Shown: in pieces, positions 60,346-64,000 of the stretch
Layout of the letters: every line of letters starts with the position of its first letter
How positions within the stretch are numbered: the stretch's first letter is position 1
NCBI RefSeq assembly: GCF_037026685.1
Contig: NZ_JBANET010000004.1
Location: 1-64,000, forward strand
Reading direction: 5' to 3'
From: Orrella sp037026685
Lineage (GTDB): Bacteria; Pseudomonadota; Gammaproteobacteria; Burkholderiales; Burkholderiaceae_B
DNA: 64,000 nucleotides
Notes under the pieces: model-generated
Databases searched by the model: none
The model's input: only the letters and a program-made list of their open reading frames with translations
What the model was told of the DNA's origin: nothing
Made by a program: the position numbers and the translations under genes

Positions 60346-60981
60346 ATGGCTCAACTGTTTTCCGTGCATCCCCAGAATCCCCAGCCGCGCCTGCTCAAGC
60401 AGGCCGTGCAGCAGCTGCTGTCGGGCGGGCTGCTGGCCCTGCCCACCGATTCGAGCTATGCGGTGGCCGCGCGCCTGGACGATCCGCAGGCCGCGCAGGC
60501 CTTGCGGCGCCTGCGCGGGCTGGACGAGCGTCATCACCTGACCCTGCTGTGCCGCGACCTGGCCGAGATCGCGCATTTCGCGCGGGTCGACAATGCCCAA
60601 TACCGCCTGCTCAAGGCCGCCACGCCGGGCCCCTGGGCTTTCATCCTGGAGGCCACGCGCGAGGTGCCCCGGCGCGTGTCGCATCCCTCGCGCAAGACGA
60701 TCGGCATCCGCGTGCCCGACCATGCGGTCACGCTGGGCCTGCTGGAGCAGGCCGGCCAGGCCCTGCTCTCGACCACGCTCATTCCCCAGGGCGAGAGCCT
60801 GCCGCTGAACGATCCGCTGGCCATCCGCGAACGCTACCAGCACCAGCTGGCGGGCGTGGTCGACGCCGGCGCCTGCCAGCTCGACCCGACCACCGTCATC
60901 GACCTGACCGGCCCGGCGCCGGCGGTGCTGCGGCGCGGGCGCGGCGACCCGGCCGAGCTGGGCCTGGGCGCGCCCGCCTGA
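60346..60981 (+). CDS. YciO/YrdC (Sua5)-family protein
   Basis: A 211-residue cytosolic protein. Sua5/YrdC landmarks are present: GLLALPTDSSYAVAARLDD, LRGLDERHHLTLLCRDL, YRLLKAATPGPWAFILEATREVPRRV, KTIGIRVPDH, LSTTLIP and DAGACQLDPTTVIDLTG. The KRP motif of true threonylcarbamoyl-AMP synthases is altered here (LTLLCRDL), which points to the YciO branch, whose role in tRNA t6A synthesis is uncertain. The ATG at 60346 is used; the reading from 60292 adds an unlikely Cys-rich N-terminus. A site-2 protease follows after a short direct repeat. Confidence 0.88.
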   Translation: MAQLFSVHPQNPQPRLLKQAVQQLLSGGLLALPTDSSYAVAARLDDPQAAQALRRLRGLDERHHLTLLCRDLAEIAHFARVDNAQYRLLKAATPGPWAFILEATREVPRRVSHPSRKTIGIRVPDHAVTLGLLEQAGQALLSTTLIPQGESLPLNDPLAIRERYQHQLAGVVDAGACQLDPTTVIDLTGPAPAVLRRGRGDPAELGLGAPA

Positions 60982-61005
60982 TGACACCGGACTGATGACA
61001 CCGGA
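60978..61005 (+). repeat. 14-bp perfect tandem duplication
   Basis: CTGATGACACCGGA occurs twice in direct succession at the YciO stop codon (the first copy contains the TGA). It lies in the probable promoter of the downstream protease gene, so a copy change would shift promoter spacing without affecting either protein. Confidence 0.95.
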
Positions 61006-61012
61006 CTGCGGC

Positions 61013-61018
61013 TAGAAT
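61013..61018 (+). promoter_or_regulatory. -10-like TAGAAT just before the site-2 protease gene
   Basis: TAGAAT ends six bases before the ATG at 61025. If used, transcription would begin at or next to the start codon and give a leaderless mRNA. There is no ribosome-binding sequence in the gap, which agrees. The -35 match is poor. Confidence 0.4.
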
Positions 61019-61024
61019 CGGGCG

Positions 61025-61672
61025 ATGACCGATCTCATCCAGACCATCGTCCTGTACGCGATCCCGGTGGTGTTCGCGATCACCCTGCACGAGGCGGCCC
61101 ACGGCTACGTCGCGCGCATGTTCGGCGATCCCACCGCGGCGCAGGCCGGGCGCATCACGCTCAACCCGGTGCGCCACATCGACCCGGTGGGAACCATCCT
61201 GGTGCCGCTGGGCATCCTGCTGATGTCGCGCATCCTGGGCGGGCCGGCGCTGCTGTTCGGCTGGGCCAAGCCGGTGCCGGTGGATTGGGGCCGGCTGCAC
61301 CGCCCCAAGCGCGACATGCTGTGGGTGGCGGCAGCCGGGCCGGCGGCCAACCTGTTCATGGCCATCCTGTGGGCCATCGGGCTGCGCCTGATGTTCGAAA
61401 GCGGGACGCGCTCGGGATTCTGGTTCGACATGGGATTGATCGGCATCCAGATCAACCTGGTGCTGATGGCGCTGAACCTGTTGCCGATCCCGCCCCTGGA
61501 CGGCGGCCGGATCGTCTTTAGCCTGCTGCCCAGCCGCATGGCCTGGCAGTACTCGCGCATCGAGCCCTATGGCCTGATCATCGTGGTCGTGCTGCTGGTC
61601 AGCGGCGTGCTCTGGACCCTGCTCGAGCCGGTCATGGCCCTGGGCCGCGCCGTGGTGGGCTGGTTCCTGTAG
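61025..61672 (+). CDS. site-2 protease family (M50) membrane metalloprotease
   Basis: A 215-residue inner-membrane protein. The zinc motif HEAAH lies in the first helix (near residue 22), and the third ligand is in NLLPIPPLDGGRIV (near 155). WVAAAGPAANLFMAILWA is the conserved central helix. The length is that of compact M50B proteases without a PDZ domain, so it is not RseP. It would cleave a substrate within the membrane; the target is unknown. In related genomes such genes lie between YciO/YrdC and dapA or trpS. No ribosome site precedes the ATG. Confidence 0.9.
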   Translation: MTDLIQTIVLYAIPVVFAITLHEAAHGYVARMFGDPTAAQAGRITLNPVRHIDPVGTILVPLGILLMSRILGGPALLFGWAKPVPVDWGRLHRPKRDMLWVAAAGPAANLFMAILWAIGLRLMFESGTRSGFWFDMGLIGIQINLVLMALNLLPIPPLDGGRIVFSLLPSRMAWQYSRIEPYGLIIVVVLLVSGVLWTLLEPVMALGRAVVGWFL

Positions 61673-61785
61673 AGGCCCGTCCGGCCCGGTCAGCACGGCG
61701 GGCCCGATCCCGCTAAAATCCCCGGTTTCATCCCGATTTCGGCCTCGCCCTCGCGGGCCGGCTTGCTCTTACTGGAGCCTTCGTC

Positions 61786-62694
61786 ATGGCATCGTCAGAT
61801 CCCGCTACACAACCGCCCGTCTTCCGGGGCAGCCTGGTTGCGCTTATCACGCCCATGCAGCCCGACGGCAGCCTCGACTACGAGGCCTACCGCGGGCTGA
61901 TCGACTGGCACGTGGCCGAGGGCACGGACGGCCTGGTCGTGGTGGGCACCAGCGGCGAGTCGCCCACCGTCGACGTGGACGAGCATGCCGAGCTCATCCG
62001 CGTGGCCGTCGAGCATGCCGCCGGCCGCATCCCGGTCATCGCCGGCGTCGGGGCCAATTCCACCGCCGAGGCCATCGAGCTGTCGCGCCACGCCCTGCGC
62101 GTGGGCGCGCAGGCGGGCCTGTCGGTGGTGCCTTACTACAACCGGCCCACGCAGGAAGGGCTCTACCAGCATTTCAAGACCGTGGCCGAAAAGGTCGAGC
62201 TGCCCAGCGTGCTGTACAACGTGCCGGGCCGCACCGTCGCCGACATGTCCAACGAGACGGTGCTGCGCCTGGCGCAGGTGCCCGGCATCGTCGGCATCAA
62301 GGACGCCACGGGCGACCTGGGCCGCGCGGCCCTGCTCATGCGCGAGCTGCCGGCCGGCTTTAACATGCTGACGGGCGATGACGCGACGGCGGCGGGCTTC
62401 ATGCTGCTGGGCGGCCATGGCAACATCTCGGTCACCGCCAACGTGGCGCCGCGCATGATGCGCGAGATGTGCGCCGCGGCGCTGGCGGGCGACGTGGCGC
62501 GCGTGCGTGAACTTAACGGCCGGCTGGCGCTTCTAAACAAGCTGCTGTTCGTCGAGGCCAATCCCATTCCCGTCAAGTGGGCCCTGGCCCAGATGGGCCG
62601 CACGGCGCTGGGCTACCGCCTGCCGCTGGTCGAACTGAGCGGCGCGCACCAGCCTGCGTTGCGCCAGGCGCTGCAGCAAGCGGGCCTGCTCTGA
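61786..62694 (+). CDS. dapA: 4-hydroxy-tetrahydrodipicolinate synthase
   Basis: A 302-residue cytosolic aldolase condensing pyruvate with aspartate semialdehyde in lysine and meso-diaminopimelate synthesis. Motifs are GTSGESPTV (near residue 47), PYYNRPTQEGLYQHF with the catalytic Tyr, LYNVPGRT, and GIKDATGD with the Schiff-base Lys near residue 166. Length matches the family. TGGAG lies about ten bases before the ATG, and a TAAAAT at 61714-61719 is a plausible -10 element. bamC follows after 19 bases, an arrangement common in proteobacteria. Confidence 0.96.
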   Translation: MASSDPATQPPVFRGSLVALITPMQPDGSLDYEAYRGLIDWHVAEGTDGLVVVGTSGESPTVDVDEHAELIRVAVEHAAGRIPVIAGVGANSTAEAIELSRHALRVGAQAGLSVVPYYNRPTQEGLYQHFKTVAEKVELPSVLYNVPGRTVADMSNETVLRLAQVPGIVGIKDATGDLGRAALLMRELPAGFNMLTGDDATAAGFMLLGGHGNISVTANVAPRMMREMCAAALAGDVARVRELNGRLALLNKLLFVEANPIPVKWALAQMGRTALGYRLPLVELSGAHQPALRQALQQAGLL

Positions 62695-62713
62695 AGACAT
62701 CAAGAGGATGTGT

Positions 62714-63847
62714 ATGAACAAACGTCATGCCGGGGCGTCGGCAGTCATCGCCCTGTTGTTGCTGTCCGGTTGCAGCAATCTGAACGAGTTGCTTGGCCGT
62801 GAAGAGTCGGTCAACTACAAGGGCGCGGTGCGCGGCGAGCGCCTGAGCATCCCGCCCGACCTCACGCAGGCCGCCAGCGACCCGCGCTACAGCGCGCCGC
62901 CCTCGGGATCGACCACGTTCTCGCAATACCAGGAGCAAGGCCAGCAGGCGGCGACCCAGGCCGCCGCCACGCAGGGCCAGGCCGGGGTGCTGCCCCAGCG
63001 CAGCGACATGCGTGTCGAGCGCGACGGCAACCTGCGCTGGCTGTCGGTCGACCGCAGCCCCGAAGAGGTCTTCCCGCGCCTGGTCGATTTCTGGGGCGAA
63101 CAGGGTTTTGTCATCACCACCAGCGATCCCAAGGCCGGCCTGATCCAGACCGAATGGACCGAGAACCGCGCCAAGGTGCCGGAGGGCTGGATCCGCAGCG
63201 CGCTGGGCGCCATCCTGGACCAGGTGTGGGACAGCGGCGAGCGCGAGCGTTTCCGCACCCGGCTCGAGCGGGTGGGCAACCGCACCGAGATCTACGTCTC
63301 GCACGAGCAGATGATCGAGCGGCGCGTGGGCGGCTACGACAGCAGCCAGGTGGTCTGGGAGCACGGCAAGGAAGATCCCGGCCTGAACGCCGCCATGCTG
63401 GCGCGCATGCTGGTCTTCCTGGGCACCGACGTCGAGCAGGCCCGCGCCCTGGTGGCGCAGGCCGAGAACCAGCCGCAGCGCCCGCAGATCGAGCAGAGCG
63501 ACGCCACGGGCGATGCCGTGCTGCGCGTGGCCGAGCCTTTCGACCGGGCATGGCGCCGTGTGGGCATCGCGCTGGATTCGGGCGGTTTCAGCGTCGAGGA
63601 CCGCGACCGCAGCGCCGGCGAATACTACGTGCGCTACCTGGATACCGACACCGGCCAGAAGCGGCAGGAGCCCAATGTGTTCAGCCGCCTGTTCGGCACC
63701 GAGCAAGGCGCCCAGGCCACGCAATACCGCCTGGTGCTGACCGAGCAGGCCGGCCAGACCTTGGTGACCGTGCTCAACAGCAAGGGCGAGCGCGATACCT
63801 CGCCCACCGCCCGCCGCCTGCTCGGCGTGCTGGCCAACAACATGTAG
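62714..63847 (+). CDS. bamC: outer-membrane assembly lipoprotein BamC
   Basis: A 377-residue lipoprotein of the BAM complex, which inserts beta-barrels into the outer membrane. The signal peptide ends in a lipobox, LLLSGCSN. The N-terminal unstructured segment (NYKGAVRGERLSIPPDLT) is the part that contacts BamD. Two helix-grip domains follow (about 105-215, LRWLSVDRSPEEVFPRLVDFWGEQGF, and about 265-375, AVLRVAEPFDRAWRRVGIALD). Of two in-frame ATGs, 62714 has AGAGG at proper spacing, while 62708 touches it. It is cotranscribed with dapA. Its role links to the barrel proteins encoded earlier in the window. Confidence 0.94.
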   Translation: MNKRHAGASAVIALLLLSGCSNLNELLGREESVNYKGAVRGERLSIPPDLTQAASDPRYSAPPSGSTTFSQYQEQGQQAATQAAATQGQAGVLPQRSDMRVERDGNLRWLSVDRSPEEVFPRLVDFWGEQGFVITTSDPKAGLIQTEWTENRAKVPEGWIRSALGAILDQVWDSGERERFRTRLERVGNRTEIYVSHEQMIERRVGGYDSSQVVWEHGKEDPGLNAAMLARMLVFLGTDVEQARALVAQAENQPQRPQIEQSDATGDAVLRVAEPFDRAWRRVGIALDSGGFSVEDRDRSAGEYYVRYLDTDTGQKRQEPNVFSRLFGTEQGAQATQYRLVLTEQAGQTLVTVLNSKGERDTSPTARRLLGVLANNM

Positions 63848-63860
63848 GCAGGCCCGACCC

Positions 63861-63883
63861 CGGGAAGCGCCGCGCGCTTCCCG
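63861..63883 (+). terminator. strong hairpin after bamC
   Basis: CGGGAAGCGC pairs perfectly with GCGCTTCCCG around a three-base loop, 13 bases after the bamC stop. There is no T-run, so it may stabilise the 3' end rather than terminate by itself. Nothing recognisable follows up to the window end. Confidence 0.5.
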
Positions 63884-64000
63884 CGCCAGGGGGCCGCCCG
63901 TGGACCGGCAAGGCCGGCTCCGCTGGGGCCCCGCACTCCCGGATGCGCTTTTTTGCCGGCGGCCCGCGTTGCCATTTGTCGCCATTGGTTGCAGGCGCTG

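Overview
The window is 64 kb of GC-rich DNA from a betaproteobacterium. Gene content and order (nitrate assimilation with a flavoprotein-fused reductase, a FhaC/FhaB-type two-partner secretion locus, dapA-bamC, GC-rich codons throughout) most resemble Bordetella or a close relative in the Alcaligenaceae. The genus is inferred from protein resemblance, not from a database search. Genes are densely packed. I see no insertion sequence, prophage, CRISPR array or rRNA operon, and there are two tRNA genes.

Layout. 1-5800: a 25-C homopolymer, a hairpin-rich leader ending in an intrinsic terminator, then narK and a very long assimilatory nitrate reductase fused to an NADPH flavoprotein. 5955-7673: a small secreted trypsin-like protease overlapping a stand-alone TonB C-terminal-type protein, then a small secreted protein on the other strand. 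7980-33584: one large co-oriented surface locus. It encodes a TpsB outer-membrane transporter, an ExbB fused to a DUF2341/LamG periplasmic head, ExbD, TonB, a Porin_5-type porin, a coiled-coil periplasmic protein, a YbjN-like protein, a parvulin isomerase, a Xre/RES pair with a degenerate RES active site, a stand-alone STN protein, a FecI-like sigma factor, a FecR-like regulator and a 4380-residue filamentous-haemagglutinin-type exoprotein.

33612-36403 (minus): a carboxynorspermidine-type polyamine pathway with an upstream 95-residue unknown. 36645-39403: an apparently cytosolic set of subtilase, 76-residue I9-like putative inhibitor, and DNA/RNA non-specific nuclease behind an attenuator-like terminator. 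39456-41503 (minus): a MotA/MotB stator pair. 41692-45192 (minus): PhnD-C-E-E transporter with a Pho box. 45343-51328: exported Mn-type SOD, gamma-glutamyltranspeptidase, hybrid histidine kinase with 12-bp repeats upstream, and outer-membrane phospholipase A. 51501-56639: tRNA-Arg, XdhC-like and MocA-like proteins, ClC channel, cardiolipin synthase, tRNA-His. 56703-60061: a 27-residue membrane microprotein, an SDR oxidoreductase, an orphan histidine kinase and two small unknowns. 60346-63847: YciO/YrdC, site-2 protease, dapA and bamC.

How it fits together. The centrepiece is the 7980-33584 locus. Its secretion pore, proton-motive-force-coupled TonB complex, periplasmic folding helpers and FecI/FecR regulation are gathered with one giant exoprotein, and there is no TonB-dependent receptor gene. 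I infer a PMF- and cell-surface-signal-coupled two-partner secretion system. The second candidate system is the protease/inhibitor/nuclease trio, whose lack of export signals suggests an intracellular, protease-gated nuclease.
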